From positions 107,370 through 171,369 of the forward strand of contig JAUSFE010000032.1 of assembly GCA_030649945.1 (NCBI GenBank): DNA of 64,000 bases, written 5' to 3'. Shown piece after piece: positions 1 through 8,273 of this stretch. The DNA is from Dehalococcoidia bacterium. GTDB taxonomy: Bacteria > Chloroflexota > Dehalococcoidia > SM23-28-2 > RBG-16-64-32. How positions within the stretch are numbered: the stretch's first letter is position 1; the number at the start of each line of letters is the position of its first letter. The notes under the pieces are model-generated. The model saw only the letters and a program-made list of their open reading frames with translations, did no database searches and was not told the origin of the DNA. A program made the translations under genes and the position numbers.

Positions 1-891
1 CTCGACAAGCGCCTGCTCGCCGGCTTCCTTGATGGACGCATCGACGTCTTTGCGGGCCTTCTCCACCATCTCCTCGATACGCGCCGGCTGGATGCGCCCG
101 TCTGTGAGCAGCTTGGTCAGCGCCAGTCGCGCCACCTCGCGGCGGACCGGATCGAAGGAGGAGAGCGTAACGGCGTCCGGGGTGTCGTCAATGATGACGT
201 CGACGCCGGTGGCGTGCTCCAGCGCGCGGATGTTGCGTCCCTCACGGCCGATGATGCGGCCCTTCATGTCCTCCGATGGGATTGGCACCACGGAGACGGT
301 GTTCTCCGAGACGACATCCGTCGTCAGGCGCTGCATGGTGGTGGCGATGATCTTACGCGCCCGCGTGTCCGCCTCCTCCTTGACCTCCTGCTCGATCTCG
401 CGCAGCATCCGGTTGGACTCGTCGCGGATCTCGCGCTCCACCTGCGCGAGGAGCAGCTCCTTGGCCTCGCCGGCGGTGAAGTTAGAGAGACGCTCAAGCT
501 CTTGCTTCCGCTCCTCTTCGAGCGAGAGCAGCTTGTTCCCGGCCTCTTCGAGGTCGTGCTCTTTGTTCTGGAGGTTGCGCTGGCGCTGTTCGAGCGACTC
601 TAACTTGCGGTCCAGGTTTTCTTCTTTCTGGACAACGCGTCGCTCGCCGCTCTTTACCTCAGTGCGGCGTTCTCGTAGTTCGGACTCCGCCTGCTGGCGG
701 AACTTAATAGCCTCTTCTTTGGCCTCAAGTAGAATCTCTTTCTGGCGCCTGTCGGCCTCGTTAAGGATGCTGGCGGCGCTGCGCTCAGCGGATTCGACGC
801 GATTGCGGCGAACGGTTTGCTGAACAGCGTAAGCGCCGATAACACCAATGACAACGCCGACAAGGCCCAGAATAAGGGCAAGAGCCGGCAT
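1..891 (-). CDS. rny: Ribonuclease Y, N-terminal part (runs off the window)
   Basis: RNase Y is a membrane-anchored endoribonuclease that initiates mRNA decay. The visible 297 residues begin at an ATG and show a hydrophobic N-terminal anchor (about residues 2-22), then a long Glu/Arg/Lys-rich coiled coil (about 25-190). A KH domain follows, with the motif [13 protein letters not shown] near residue 208 and [19 protein letters not shown] just after it. This order is diagnostic of RNase Y. The catalytic HD domain would lie beyond position 1, so the gene is partial only because of the window edge. It is downstream of recX and has its own strong promoter about 85 bases upstream. Identity is very secure. 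Confidence 0.96.
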   Translation of the reverse strand, partial: MPALALILGLVGVVIGVIGAYAVQQTVRRNRVESAERSAASILNEADRRQKEILLEAKEEAIKFRQQAESELRERRTEVKSGERRVVQKEENLDRKLESLEQRQRNLQNKEHDLEEAGNKLLSLEEERKQELERLSNFTAGEAKELLLAQVEREIRDESNRMLREIEQEVKEEADTRARKIIATTMQRLTTDVVSENTVSVVPIPSEDMKGRIIGREGRNIRALEHATGVDVIIDDTPDAVTLSSFDPVRREVARLALTKLLTDGRIQPARIEEMVEKARKDVDASIKEAGEQALVE

Positions 892-971
892 TTCGCCTCA
901 CTTCCTGTGACTTCTGAGTAAGTTAGAAGGGTCGAAATCATCTGACTGGCGCAGAATAAATGATCAGGTTC

Positions 972-1000
972 ATGATACGTCTGGGCAGATAGGGTGTCAA
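972..1000 (-). promoter_or_regulatory. Sigma-70-type promoter of rny
   Basis: On the minus strand a perfect -35 TTGACA (995-1000) is separated by 17 bases from TATCAT (972-977), ahead of rny. This matches the housekeeping consensus in sequence and spacing. It leaves an untranslated leader of roughly 75 bases. Confidence 0.7.
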
Positions 1001-1095
1001 GGAAATACGGCGCGCTGCGAATGTGGCCCGCGCCCCCGCATAAAGCGCGTCTATACATAACGGGGATGAGTGAGGGGTGAGAACCGCCGGTGTAC

Positions 1096-1773
1096 CTAGT
1101 CGATTTCGCCGTCCGCCGGCCCCTGCCCGCCGCGCAGCTCCTCCCGCCCCTGCCCGCCGCGCAGCTCCTCCCGCAGGCGCCCGATGGCCGCGCTCGCCGT
1201 CTCGTACTCGAAGCCGCGGCGCATGAGGAGATCGCCCAGCTTGCGCCGGAACTCGGCGTAGGGGGCAGACTTGAGAGCGGCCGCCCGCTTGAGCGCGGCG
1301 CGGTACGCGGCGCCGGCCTCGTCCACCATCTCGGCGGAGCGCTGCGCCACGGCCGCCTGCACGCCCTTCGCCCTCAGCTCTGACGCCAGCAGGCGGCGGC
1401 TGCGCGGGCTCGTGCGCTCGCGGCCCTCCACCCAGGTGCGCGCGAAGGCCGCGTCGTCGATGAGCGATAGCTCCCGCAGGCGGGCGATGGCGGCGCCCAG
1501 GACGTCCGGGCGAACGCCTTTGCGGGCCAGGCGCTCCCGCAGCTCGGCCTCGCTGCGCGGCCGGTAGGCCAGGAGGTGGAGGGCAGAGGAGAGGGCGAGG
1601 TGGTGCGCCTCCGCCTCCTCCAGCTCACGCAGGCGCCCGTCAGTGATCTCGTCGCCGGCGAGAAGGGTGAAGCGGGCGAGGACCTCGCGGCTGACGGGGA
1701 CGGCGCAGCCGCCGTCGAGCACGAGCTTGAGGCGCCGGCTGCGGGGCTGCTCCTCGATGGCGGTTATACGCAT
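1096..1773 (-). CDS. recX: RecX family regulatory protein
   Basis: RecX binds RecA filaments and limits recombinase activity. The start MRITAIEEQ was chosen because residues upstream of it do not look like RecX and would overlap the preceding gene. The 225-residue product has the alpha-helical triplet repeats of the family: ALHLLAYRPRSEAELRERL, then GVRPDVLGAAIARLRELSLIDDAAFARTWVEGR, then RRLLASELRAKGV. It lies downstream of recA on the same strand, the classical recA-recX order, with a small putative lipoprotein gene between them. The C-terminal end carries a 27-base tandem duplication (1121-1147 and 1148-1174) that repeats the peptide REELRGGQG. Confidence 0.9.
   Translation of the reverse strand: MRITAIEEQPRSRRLKLVLDGGCAVPVSREVLARFTLLAGDEITDGRLRELEEAEAHHLALSSALHLLAYRPRSEAELRERLARKGVRPDVLGAAIARLRELSLIDDAAFARTWVEGRERTSPRSRRLLASELRAKGVQAAVAQRSAEMVDEAGAAYRAALKRAAALKSAPYAEFRRKLGDLLMRRGFEYETASAAIGRLREELRGGQGREELRGGQGPADGEID
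1121..1174 (-). repeat. 27-base tandem duplication at the recX 3' end
   Basis: Two exact adjacent 27-base copies encode the peptide REELRGGQG twice, just before the C-terminal PADGEID of RecX. The reading frame is kept, so the duplication only lengthens the tail. Confidence 0.85.
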
Positions 1774-1822
1774 GGCGGCGACGGGCCAGGCTGAATCGCG
1801 ATGCACCGGCCCTCCTGCCGTG

Positions 1823-2248
1823 CTACTCGATGGAAAAGCACTGCTCATCAGGTATGGTAAGGGTTACTGTTCCACCGTCCGTCAGCAGGTGTAGTTCGCT
1901 CTGCGCGGGGGTAAGAAGGCCAGGCTCTGCTGCCTGACCACGGGCCATGTAGACCGACCAACCGGGGCTGTCCGGGACGTTTGGGCATAGCAGCAGCCCG
2001 CTCACTGGCGAGCGTTCCAGCACGAGCCGTATGTCGCCCGTTTGTCTGTCCACGATCTCGACCGTGCGATCAACGTCGCTATCGCGCGGTAAGCGTAAGG
2101 CGACGGCAACGTAGCTCTTGGCGGGGTCGTGGCCCTCGAACGAGCCGACCAGCACTTGGTCAGGAAGCGCAGGGTCGCCGCCGTCACCGCACGCAGGCGA
2201 TAGCGCAACGAGAAGGAGGCCCGCAAGGATAAGAAGAGTCGATCGCAT
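1823..2248 (-). CDS. Small putative secreted lipoprotein
   Basis: I do not recognise a named family. The product of about 141 residues starts MRSTLLILAGLLLVALSPACGD. That is a typical signal peptide followed by a cysteine and a small/acidic stretch, so it is probably a lipoprotein, though SPAC is an imperfect lipobox. A GTG three bases upstream is an alternative start. The mature part holds two short hydrophobic beta-like blocks (VAVALRLP; TVTLTIPDE) and two further cysteines. It sits between recA and recX on their strand and may be co-transcribed. Nothing visible ties it to recombination. Confidence 0.6.
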   Translation of the reverse strand: MRSTLLILAGLLLVALSPACGDGGDPALPDQVLVGSFEGHDPAKSYVAVALRLPRDSDVDRTVEIVDRQTGDIRLVLERSPVSGLLLCPNVPDSPGWSVYMARGQAAEPGLLTPAQSELHLLTDGGTVTLTIPDEQCFSIE

Positions 2249-2289
2249 CACTTATCGTGACGGAGCCAGCCGAACGATGGTTCCTCGCG

Positions 2290-3387
2290 CTACTCCCCCT
2301 CCTCTTCGCCGGCGCGTACGGCCACCGGCTGTGCGGCCTGGCTCTGCTCGTGGATCAGCTTCTCTATCTCCTGCGCCAGCTCCGGGTTCTCACGCAGGAA
2401 GTCCTTGGCCTGCTCGCGGCCCTGGCCCAGCTTCTGCTCGCCATAGGAGTAGAAGGCGCCCTGCCTCTTGATAATCTCCGCGCCGGTCGCCAGGTCGACG
2501 ATGTCGGCTTCCCGGCTGATACCGATGTGCGGGCCGGAGAAGATGATCTCGAACTCCGCGGTGCGGAAGGGCGGCGCGATCTTGTTCTTGACGATCTTGG
2601 CTTTGACGCGGCTGCCGATGATCGTCCCCGACTGCTTGATGCTCTCCGCCCGCCGCAGGTCGATGCGCACCGAGCTGTAGAACTTCAGCGCGCGGCCGCC
2701 GGGCGTGGTCTCCGGGTTGCCGAAGATGATGCCGATCTTCTCGCGCAGTTGATTGATGAAGATGACGGCCGTGCGGGAGCGGGAGATGCAGGCCGTGAGC
2801 TTGCGCAGCGCCTGCGACATGAGGCGGGCCTGCAGGCCGGGGAGCGAATCGCCCATGTCGCCTTCGATCTCGGCCCGGGGGACGAGGGCCGCCACCGAAT
2901 CCACGACGATGACGTCCACGGCGTTGGAGCGCACGAGGGCCTCGCAGATCTCCATCGCCTGCTCGCCGGTGTCCGGCTGGGAGATGAGCAGGTCGTCGAT
3001 CTTGATGCCGATGGCCCCCGCGAACGTGGGGTCCATGGCATGCTCGACGTCGATGTAGGCGGCGAGGCCGCCCGTGCGCTGGGCCTGGGCGATGATGTGC
3101 ATGGCCACGGTGGACTTGCCGGCCATCTCCGGGCCGAAGATCTCCGTGATGCGGCCGCGCGGGATGCCGCCGGCTCCCAGGGCGATGTCCAGCGCCAGCG
3201 AGCCGGTGGGGATAGTCTCCACCGCCATGCGGGTGGCGGCCTCGCCCAGGCGCATGATGGAGCCGCGGCCGAACTGCTTTTCGATCTGGCCGATGGCCAG
3301 CTCCAGGGCCTTCAAGCGCTCGTCCGCCTGCCCCGAGTTTGTCGAAGGGTTGCCGTTAGGGGACACTTTGATCTCCGTTGCCGTCAT
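2290..3387 (-). CDS. recA: Recombinase RecA
   Basis: RecA forms filaments on single-stranded DNA for homologous recombination and triggers SOS self-cleavage of LexA. The ATG at MTATEIKV has an AGGAG eight bases upstream and is preferred over the longer frame. The product has 365 residues. Walker A is GPEMAGKS (residues 85-92), a departure from the usual GPESSGKT; Walker B is [10 protein letters not shown]. Loop 2 ([18 protein letters not shown]) is intact. The N-terminal linker before the core carries NPSTNSGQA, encoded by a short dispersed repeat (3331-3349). The C-terminal tail is acidic (GEEEGE), as usual. Confidence 0.98.
   Translation of the reverse strand: MTATEIKVSPNGNPSTNSGQADERLKALELAIGQIEKQFGRGSIMRLGEAATRMAVETIPTGSLALDIALGAGGIPRGRITEIFGPEMAGKSTVAMHIIAQAQRTGGLAAYIDVEHAMDPTFAGAIGIKIDDLLISQPDTGEQAMEICEALVRSNAVDVIVVDSVAALVPRAEIEGDMGDSLPGLQARLMSQALRKLTACISRSRTAVIFINQLREKIGIIFGNPETTPGGRALKFYSSVRIDLRRAESIKQSGTIIGSRVKAKIVKNKIAPPFRTAEFEIIFSGPHIGISREADIVDLATGAEIIKRQGAFYSYGEQKLGQGREQAKDFLRENPELAQEIEKLIHEQSQAAQPVAVRAGEEEGE
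3331..3349. repeat. Short dispersed repeat inside recA (in frame)
   Basis: The 19-base sequence resembles the CCTGAG..TGTCGAAGGG unit found again inside RNR 2 (22753-22777) and hemW (63006-63055). In recA it encodes NPSTNSG, close to DPSTGSG in RNR 2. It lies in the N-terminal linker and does not break the frame. Confidence 0.7.
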
Positions 3388-3425
3388 TATCGCACTCCTG
3401 CTAGGCGCTGCGTTCAACCGGCCGC

Positions 3426-3455
3426 ATCATAACCAGCGGGTGGCCGTCGGGCCAA
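3426..3455 (-). promoter_or_regulatory. Candidate recA promoter
   Basis: The minus strand has TATGAT (3426-3431) and, 18 bases upstream, a weak -35 TTGGCC (3450-3455), placed about 40 bases before the recA start. I saw no clear LexA operator. Confidence 0.45.
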
Positions 3456-3566
3456 TAGGTGAGTGGCGCAATTGCGAACAAAAATGCTAATTGGTCGCCC
3501 GTCATTGTCGATAGTGGGTAGTGGATAGTGGGCCTCCCCGCCGCCGGCGATGCCGGGCGTCCCTTC

Positions 3567-3599
3567 CCGCTCATGCTGAGGCCCTCGTAGCATGAGCGG
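3567..3599. repeat. 33-base hairpin repeat, copy 1
   Basis: A perfect 11-bp stem (CCGCTCATGCT / AGCATGAGCGG) encloses an 11-base loop. A second copy at 49792-49824 has the same length and nearly the same loop, but three stem pairs differ with compensating changes. It lies in the otherwise gene-free gap between recA and yggT. Confidence 0.8.
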
Positions 3600-3624
3600 C
3601 GGCAGGCAGGACAACAGGGTGGCG

Positions 3625-3840
3625 TCAAGTCAGGGCCTTGGTGGCGGCCTGCGCGACCAGGATCAGCAGGAAGCTGGCGATCATGGGTGAGAGGTCGATC
3701 ATGCCGATGCGGGGCATGAACTGGCGGATGGGGGCCAGGATGGGCTCCGTGATGTCGTGGATAACGACGTAGAGGGGGTTGCCCGGGTCGAAGTTGATCC
3801 AGGAGAAGATGATGCGGATGAAGATGGCGGCCAGGAGCAC
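3625..3840 (-). CDS. yggT: YggT family membrane protein
   Basis: YggT proteins are small two-segment membrane proteins often linked to cell division or turgor. The sequence has a hydrophobic helix, the family block FSWINFDPGNPLYVVIHDITEPILAPIRQFMP, and a second hydrophobic helix at the C-terminus. The first accepted start codon (GTG, 3840) would cut into the first membrane segment. The frame stays open upstream through EALALFIQILAY to an ATC at 3879 that has an ideal GGAGG six bases before it. The true protein is probably about 84 residues with a non-standard start. It directly follows proC, whose last codons hold that ribosome-binding site. Confidence 0.85.
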   Translation of the reverse strand: MLLAAIFIRIIFSWINFDPGNPLYVVIHDITEPILAPIRQFMPRIGMIDLSPMIASFLLILVAQAATKALT

Positions 3841-3881
3841 GTAAGCCAGGATCTGGATGAAAAGGGCAAGGGCTTCGATGT

Positions 3882-4682
3882 CTATCCTCCCAGGAGTTTC
3901 GCCTTCTCGTATGCGGCCTCGATCGCCTCCGTGAAGGCGGCCCGCAGCCCCGCCTCTTCCAGCACGCGCAGGCCCTCTGTTGTGGTGCCGCCCGGCGATG
4001 TCACCTGATTGCGCAGCTCCGCCGGGTGCCTGCCTGTGGCCTGGGCGTAGCGGGCGGAGCCGAGGACGGTCTGGATGACCATCGCGGTGGCCATATCGCG
4101 CCGCAGCCCGATGTGCACGGCGGCGTCGATCATGGCCTCGATGACCAGGAAGACGTACGCGGGGCCGCTGGAGCTGACGGCCGTGGCCATGTCCACGTAC
4201 TTCTCGTCGCCCACGTAGATCTCCTGACCCAGGACGCCGAGAACGCGGCGCACGGCCTCGCGCGCGGCGTCCGGCACCGCCGCCGTCGCCGTCCAGATGG
4301 TCATGCCTTCGCCTATCTGCGCCGGCGTGTTGGGGATGGCGCGCACGACGGCCTCATGCTTGAGCGCCGCCTGGATGCCGCCGATGGTGACGCCGGCCAT
4401 GATCGAGATCACCGTCTGGCCGGGCTGGAGCGCGCCTGCCAGCGGCTTCCCGGCGGGCCCGAACTCCTGGGGCTTGACCGCAAGGACGATGACCTCGCTG
4501 CCGGCGACCGCTCCCGGCGCGCTGTCCGTAACGGAGACAGCGTGGGTTTGCGAGAGGTAATCGCGGCGGGAGGCGACGATCTCGCAGACGGCGATGTCGG
4601 CCGGCTGGGCCAGGCCCTTGGCCAGGACGCCGGCGATGATGGCCTCGCCCATCATGCCGCCGCCGATGAACGCGAGTTTCAC
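3882..4682 (-). CDS. proC: Pyrroline-5-carboxylate reductase
   Basis: This enzyme makes the last step of proline synthesis, reducing pyrroline-5-carboxylate with NAD(P)H. The 266-residue product starts MKLAFIGGGMMGEAIIAGVL, the expected nucleotide-binding Rossmann start. It contains VLAVKPQEF, the block AVVRAIPNTPAQIGEGMT, and the C-terminal signature SSGPAYVFLVIEAM..A.V..GL with QVTSPGGTTTEGL. Length is normal. It overlaps the preceding toxin gene by four bases and ends in the yggT ribosome-binding site, so it is translationally coupled on both sides. Confidence 0.97.
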   Translation of the reverse strand: MKLAFIGGGMMGEAIIAGVLAKGLAQPADIAVCEIVASRRDYLSQTHAVSVTDSAPGAVAGSEVIVLAVKPQEFGPAGKPLAGALQPGQTVISIMAGVTIGGIQAALKHEAVVRAIPNTPAQIGEGMTIWTATAAVPDAAREAVRRVLGVLGQEIYVGDEKYVDMATAVSSSGPAYVFLVIEAMIDAAVHIGLRRDMATAMVIQTVLGSARYAQATGRHPAELRNQVTSPGGTTTEGLRVLEEAGLRAAFTEAIEAAYEKAKLLGG

Positions 4683-4933
4683 TGGTAGACCTCGCTGCGG
4701 TGGCGGACGGCGCGGATGGAGACCGTCCGGTTGACGTCGTCAACCTTGTAAAGTATGCGGTACTGACCTACGCGAACACGAAAGCCGGGGAACGACTGAA
4801 GCTTCTTCGCGCCTCGCTGGTAAGGGTCAGATGCGAGCGATTCTATTTTCGCGTACATGCGTTTGAGCAACGATTGGTCAAGATTTTTCAAGTCTCTTTC
4901 CGCGCTACACTCGATTCGGATCTCGTAATTCAC
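4679..4933 (-). CDS. RelE/ParE family toxin
   Basis: The 84-residue product has the RelE fold pattern: [19 protein letters not shown], then the LASDPYQRGAKKLQSFPGFRVRVGQYRILYKVDD core and a C-terminal VSIRAVRHRSEVYQ. RelE-type toxins usually cut ribosome-bound mRNA. Conserved basic residues in the core (RGAKKL, RVRVGQYRI) and the C-terminal RHRSEVY are present, so it looks intact. Its start overlaps the upstream antitoxin by four bases and its stop overlaps proC by four bases. The pair is thus embedded between yggS and proC, which are normally neighbours. Confidence 0.87.
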   Translation of the reverse strand: MNYEIRIECSAERDLKNLDQSLLKRMYAKIESLASDPYQRGAKKLQSFPGFRVRVGQYRILYKVDDVNRTVSIRAVRHRSEVYQ

Positions 4934-5205
4934 AGACGCCCTTCGCGCCGGAGTTCCTCCACAAACTCTTCGAATGGGCGGCTGGGTTCGCCCTCGCGTT
5001 CAATCATGACGATGGAGTCTGCAAGATCCTCACGCAACGCGTCATCGTCCAGGAGCTTGCGTAAGAATACCGCCCGCTCCTCGTCTGGAAGCGCCTGGAA
5101 CGCGCGCCAGAGTTCTTCGCCCGCGCTACGCGTCTTGTACGCAGCGCCGCGTTCGCGGATAGTCGCTGGACCATACTCATGTGGTTTCTTTCTCTTCTCT
5201 GCCAT
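4930..5205 (-). CDS. Probable antitoxin of the RelE pair
   Basis: The 91-residue acidic protein precedes the toxin and overlaps it by four bases, the usual arrangement for type II pairs. It starts with a basic segment ([12 protein letters not shown]) and continues into predicted helices rich in Glu/Asp ([35 protein letters not shown]). I do not recognise a classical DNA-binding motif, so assignment rests on position, size and charge. Its ATG shares one base with the stop of yggS, so it is coupled to that gene. Confidence 0.72.
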   Translation of the reverse strand: MAEKRKKPHEYGPATIRERGAAYKTRSAGEELWRAFQALPDEERAVFLRKLLDDDALREDLADSIVMIEREGEPSRPFEEFVEELRREGRL

Positions 5206-5873
5206 TATTTCCTCTCGCCGAAGATCGCGCGGCCGATGCGCAGGTGCGTGGCGCCTTCCTCCACGGCCGCCTCGAAGTCGTCGCTCATTCCCATCGATAG
5301 CTCCCGCAGCCCCAGGGCGGCGGCCGCTTCCCTCAGGCGGCGGAACACGGGACGGACACCGTCCGGGTGCGGCGCCAAGGGGGCGACGGTCATCAGGCCG
5401 CGCACGTCCATCTTGGGCAGGCGAGCGATGGACTCGTAGCGCTGGGGGAGCTCCGCCAGGGTGAAGCCGTGCTTGGTGACCTCGCCGCCGACGTTCACCT
5501 CCAGAAAGACGGGCGCCTCCCTGAGGGCCCGCCTGGAAATTGCCTCTGCCAGGTGGAGCGAATCCACGGAATGGATTATATCAAAGAGCTCCAGGGCGGT
5601 CTTGACCTTGTTGCTCTGCAGGTGGCCCACCATGTGCCACGTGACGCCCGGCAGGTCCGCCAGCGCCGGGCGCTTGGCCTGCGCCTCCTGGACGCGGTTC
5701 TCCCCCAGGTGCCGGAAGCCGGCGCTCACCGCCTGCTGAATCGCCGCGGGCGGGAAGCCCTTGGTGATCGCCACGATGGTGACGTCCTCCGGGGAACGGC
5801 CGCAGCGCCGGCAGGCGGCGGCGGTCAGCAGGCGCACGTGCTCGGCCCGCTCGGCGATCGTCGGGAGGCGCAT
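5205..5873 (-). CDS. yggS: YggS/PROSC family PLP homeostasis protein
   Basis: Members bind pyridoxal phosphate on a lysine and buffer it in the cell; the fold is an alanine-racemase-like barrel. The 222-residue product contains [19 protein letters not shown] with the PLP-lysine, [40 protein letters not shown] and the closing [31 protein letters not shown]. All are family signatures. It heads the run yggS-antitoxin-toxin-proC-yggT. Conserved neighbourhood with proC and yggT supports the call. Confidence 0.96.
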   Translation of the reverse strand: MRLPTIAERAEHVRLLTAAACRRCGRSPEDVTIVAITKGFPPAAIQQAVSAGFRHLGENRVQEAQAKRPALADLPGVTWHMVGHLQSNKVKTALELFDIIHSVDSLHLAEAISRRALREAPVFLEVNVGGEVTKHGFTLAELPQRYESIARLPKMDVRGLMTVAPLAPHPDGVRPVFRRLREAAAALGLRELSMGMSDDFEAAVEEGATHLRIGRAIFGERK

Positions 5874-5903
5874 GGCGGTGTCAGTATAGGCTAATCAACG
5901 TAG

Positions 5904-5925
5904 GCGGGTACCTTCAGGTGCCCGC
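5904..5925. repeat. 22-base palindromic repeat (GCGGGTACC...GCCCGC type)
   Basis: An inverted copy of the same unit found twice in the ftsA-ftsZ gap (28750-28771 and 28851-28872). It lies between yggS and the WYL regulator. It is followed by short GCTGATGG tandem units just before the regulator's start. Confidence 0.75.
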
Positions 5926-6013
5926 AGCGCCGTTCAGGCGCGCCCAGCGCTCCGTGTTTGGTCGAACGGCTGCTACACTAGGCTGACGGCTGATGGCTGA
6001 TGGCTGACCGCTG

Positions 6014-6943
6014 ATGAAACAGATGGACCGCCGGCTGCTGATCCTCATGCGCCTGCGGGCGGAGCGCCCCGTGCGCGCCGAGGACCTGGCGCGGGAGTGC
6101 GAATGCTCTGTGCGCACGATCTACCGCGACGTCGACGCGCTCTCGCAGGCCGGGGTGCCGCTGGCGGCGATGCCCGGCGAGGGCTACCGCCTGGTGCCCG
6201 GCTATCACCTGCCGCCCATCGCCTTTACGGCGGAAGAGGCGGTGCAACTGCTGCTGGGGAGCGATCTGGCCCTGGCCCTGGCGACTCCCGCCCAGCGGGA
6301 AGCCGCACGCGCCGCGGCGGCGAAGGTGGAGGCGGTGCTGCCGGAGGGGACGCGAGCGGAGGTGGAGCGGCTGCGGGAGCGCATCCGCGTCTCCGGCTGG
6401 ACGCGGCACGAGCCGTCGCGGTTTCTGCCCGTGCTCCAGCAGGCCGTCCTGGAGGACCGCGCGCTCTATCTCCAGTACCACTCCTTTGGCTCGGGCGAAC
6501 TGACCGCACGCCAGGTGGAGCCGTACTTCCTGACGTACTATGCCGACGACTGGCACCTGGTGGGCTACTGCCGGCTGCGAGAAGCGATGCGGGACTTCCG
6601 CGCGAGCCGCATTCAGGACGCGGAGGTGCTGCCGGAGGGCTTCGCAAGGCAGCGGGACGTTGAGGCGGACGCTGTCGCGGAGGACGCGGGCTTCCGTGAG
6701 GTCAGGGTGTGGCTGGACGGCAGCGTGCTGCCGTGGGCGCGTGAGACGCCGGCCTTCGGCTTCGAGCGGGAGGAGCGGAGCGAGGGCGGCTCCGTCTTCG
6801 TATTCCAGATGCGCGAGTTGCGGCGCCTGATGCCGTGGGTGCTGAGCTGGGGGCCGTCTGCGCGCGTCCTCTCGCCGGCCGACGTCGCGCGGGAGGTCCG
6901 GCGCCAGGCGGAGGCGCTGGCCAGCAGGTATGCTGAGGACTGA
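6014..6943 (+). CDS. HTH/WYL domain transcriptional regulator
   Basis: The 309-residue protein begins with a DeoR-like winged helix (residues 5-60: MRLRAERPVRAEDLARECECSVRTIYRDVDALSQAGVPL). A middle linker follows, then a WYL ligand-sensing domain around residues 140-215 (ALYLQYHSFGSGELTARQVEPYFLTYYADDWHLVGYC...RDFRASRIQDAEVL). A WCX-like C-terminal region ends with RRQAEALASRYAED. Such proteins sense small ligands or nucleic acids. The cupin gene starts 21 bases downstream on the same strand and may be a partner. The effector is unknown. Confidence 0.9.
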   Translation: MKQMDRRLLILMRLRAERPVRAEDLARECECSVRTIYRDVDALSQAGVPLAAMPGEGYRLVPGYHLPPIAFTAEEAVQLLLGSDLALALATPAQREAARAAAAKVEAVLPEGTRAEVERLRERIRVSGWTRHEPSRFLPVLQQAVLEDRALYLQYHSFGSGELTARQVEPYFLTYYADDWHLVGYCRLREAMRDFRASRIQDAEVLPEGFARQRDVEADAVAEDAGFREVRVWLDGSVLPWARETPAFGFEREERSEGGSVFVFQMRELRRLMPWVLSWGPSARVLSPADVAREVRRQAEALASRYAED

Positions 6944-6964
6944 GCGAGAGATTGGAGGCAACGC

Positions 6965-7336
6965 GTGAAAGTGCACCATGTGAGCGAGCAGGCGGCGGTC
7001 TCCGGCGGCCACGAGTACTTCCTGGGGGAGGTGCAGGTGCAGCCGGTGGTCGCGCCGGGCGAGGGTCTCGATATCGTGGTCGTCCGCTTCAGCCCGGGGT
7101 CGCGCACCTATCTGCACACGCACGAGGTGGCGCAGGCGCTGCACTGCCTGGAGGGCAAGGGGGTGCTGGCCACGGAGACGGATCGGCACGAGGTAGGGCC
7201 CGGCGACATCGTGCACATCCCAGCGGGGGAGCTGCACTGGCACGGCGCGGCGCCGGACAGCCCGTTTGTGCACCTCTCCATCCGCGCGCCGGGCGCAAGC
7301 CACTGGACCAGGCGCGACCCGCTGGCGGGCGGTTAG
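6965..7336 (+). CDS. Single-domain cupin protein
   Basis: The GTG start has GGAGGC a few bases upstream. The 123 residues carry the cupin-2 metal-binding pattern: motif 1 RTYLHTHEVAQALHCLEGKG and motif 2 GPGDIVHIPAGELHWHG. The histidines needed for metal binding are present. Function within the cupin superfamily cannot be told from sequence. A truncated, frameshifted relative of this gene lies at 12546-12706 on the other strand, sharing GLDIVVVRFSPG and RTYLHTH. Only 15 bases separate it from the next gene, suggesting one transcript. Confidence 0.88.
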   Translation: MKVHHVSEQAAVSGGHEYFLGEVQVQPVVAPGEGLDIVVVRFSPGSRTYLHTHEVAQALHCLEGKGVLATETDRHEVGPGDIVHIPAGELHWHGAAPDSPFVHLSIRAPGASHWTRRDPLAGG

Positions 7337-7351
7337 GGGGTCCGCCGGTTA

Positions 7352-7840
7352 GTGTCTGCCATGGAGTCGCCGCCGCCGCTGCCGTCCGGGCTGGAGACGG
7401 AGCACCTGCTGGACGTCTTCGTGGACCTGGAAGCGCCGCTGGACATCGGTCCGGGGCCCTTTGGCCGGCGCCTGGTGCTCATCCTCAAGGGCGGCCGCTT
7501 CGCCGGACCGAAGCTGCGCGGCGAGGTGCTGCCGGGGGGCGGCGACTGGCTGGTCTGGGCGCCGCCCGCCACGCTGGAGCTGGACGTCCGTGCCGTGATG
7601 CGCACGGACGACGATGCGCACATCATGATCGCCTTCCGGGGCGTGGCCAACGCGGAGCCAGCCGTCCTGATGAGGGTGCTCTCCGGGCAGGCCGTGAGCC
7701 CCGAAGAATACTATGCGCGGATCACACCTCGCTTCGAGGCCGGCGCGGAGCAATACCGCTGGCTGAACGCCGCCATTTGCCTGGGGAGCGGCTACCTGGG
7801 GCGCGGGCACGCGGCGTTTCGCGTCTGGCGCGTGCTCTAG
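7352..7840 (+). CDS. DUF3237 family protein
   Basis: The 162-residue product matches the DUF3237 pattern of a small beta-barrel: LVLILKGGRFAGPKLRGEVLPGGGDWLVW, then LELDVRAVMRTDDDAHIMIAFRGVA, and near the end AGAEQYRWLNAAICLGSGYLG. A GTG at 7352 is used; an ATG three codons in is an alternative. Function is unknown, although members often lie in catabolic or secondary-metabolism loci. Here it follows a cupin and precedes two monooxygenase-like genes. Confidence 0.78.
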   Translation: MSAMESPPPLPSGLETEHLLDVFVDLEAPLDIGPGPFGRRLVLILKGGRFAGPKLRGEVLPGGGDWLVWAPPATLELDVRAVMRTDDDAHIMIAFRGVANAEPAVLMRVLSGQAVSPEEYYARITPRFEAGAEQYRWLNAAICLGSGYLGRGHAAFRVWRVL

Positions 7841-7925
7841 GCGCTGGGCTTCTCGGCAGGCATGGGCTATACTCCGCTTTGTCCCTGCGAACGGATGACC
7901 CTCTGACTCTTTTGAAGGAGAACGC

Positions 7926-8246
7926 ATGATAACGATGCTCGCCCGCTTCGAAATGCTCCAGGGCAAGGAAGACGAGGCCCTGGCCGCCGTCAGCGTGATG
8001 GCCGAGGCCGTGAAGGCCCACGAACCGGGCGCCCTGCTGTTCACGGTGAGCCAGGGGCAGGTAAACCCCCTGGAGATATACATCTACGAGGTCTACAAGG
8101 ACCAGGAAGCGTTCGACGCCCATCGCAAGACGGCGCACATGCGCGAATTTCAGGCGGCGTTCGGCCAGACGCTGGACCGCGCCTCGTTCAACGTGGAGAT
8201 GCTGAAGCAAGTCGCCGGCTTCGTCCGTCCCGCGGCCACCGCCTGA
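7926..8246 (+). CDS. Antibiotic biosynthesis monooxygenase (ABM) domain protein 1
   Basis: The 106-residue protein has the ferredoxin-like ABM fold: MITMLARFEMLQGKEDEALAAVSVMAEAVKAHEPGALLF, then NPLEIYIYEVYKDQEAFDAHRKTAHMREF. These small cofactor-free proteins act as quinol monooxygenases or heme-degrading enzymes, or have unknown roles. AAGGAG seven bases before the ATG supports the start. A TATACT at 7868-7873 may be its -10 element. The next gene is a paralogue 27 bases downstream, so the two may form a heterodimer or have arisen by tandem duplication. Confidence 0.85.
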   Translation: MITMLARFEMLQGKEDEALAAVSVMAEAVKAHEPGALLFTVSQGQVNPLEIYIYEVYKDQEAFDAHRKTAHMREFQAAFGQTLDRASFNVEMLKQVAGFVRPAATA

Positions 8247-8273
8247 GCCCTGAGCAGCATTAAGAGGAGCCGC

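Noticed and set aside
2257..3432. Long open frame on the plus strand opposite recA
   Set aside because: It is the antisense shadow of recA in GC-rich DNA; it has no family motif and recA itself is unambiguous. The same holds for long frames opposite FtsA, RNR 2, HemW, SelB and PriA.
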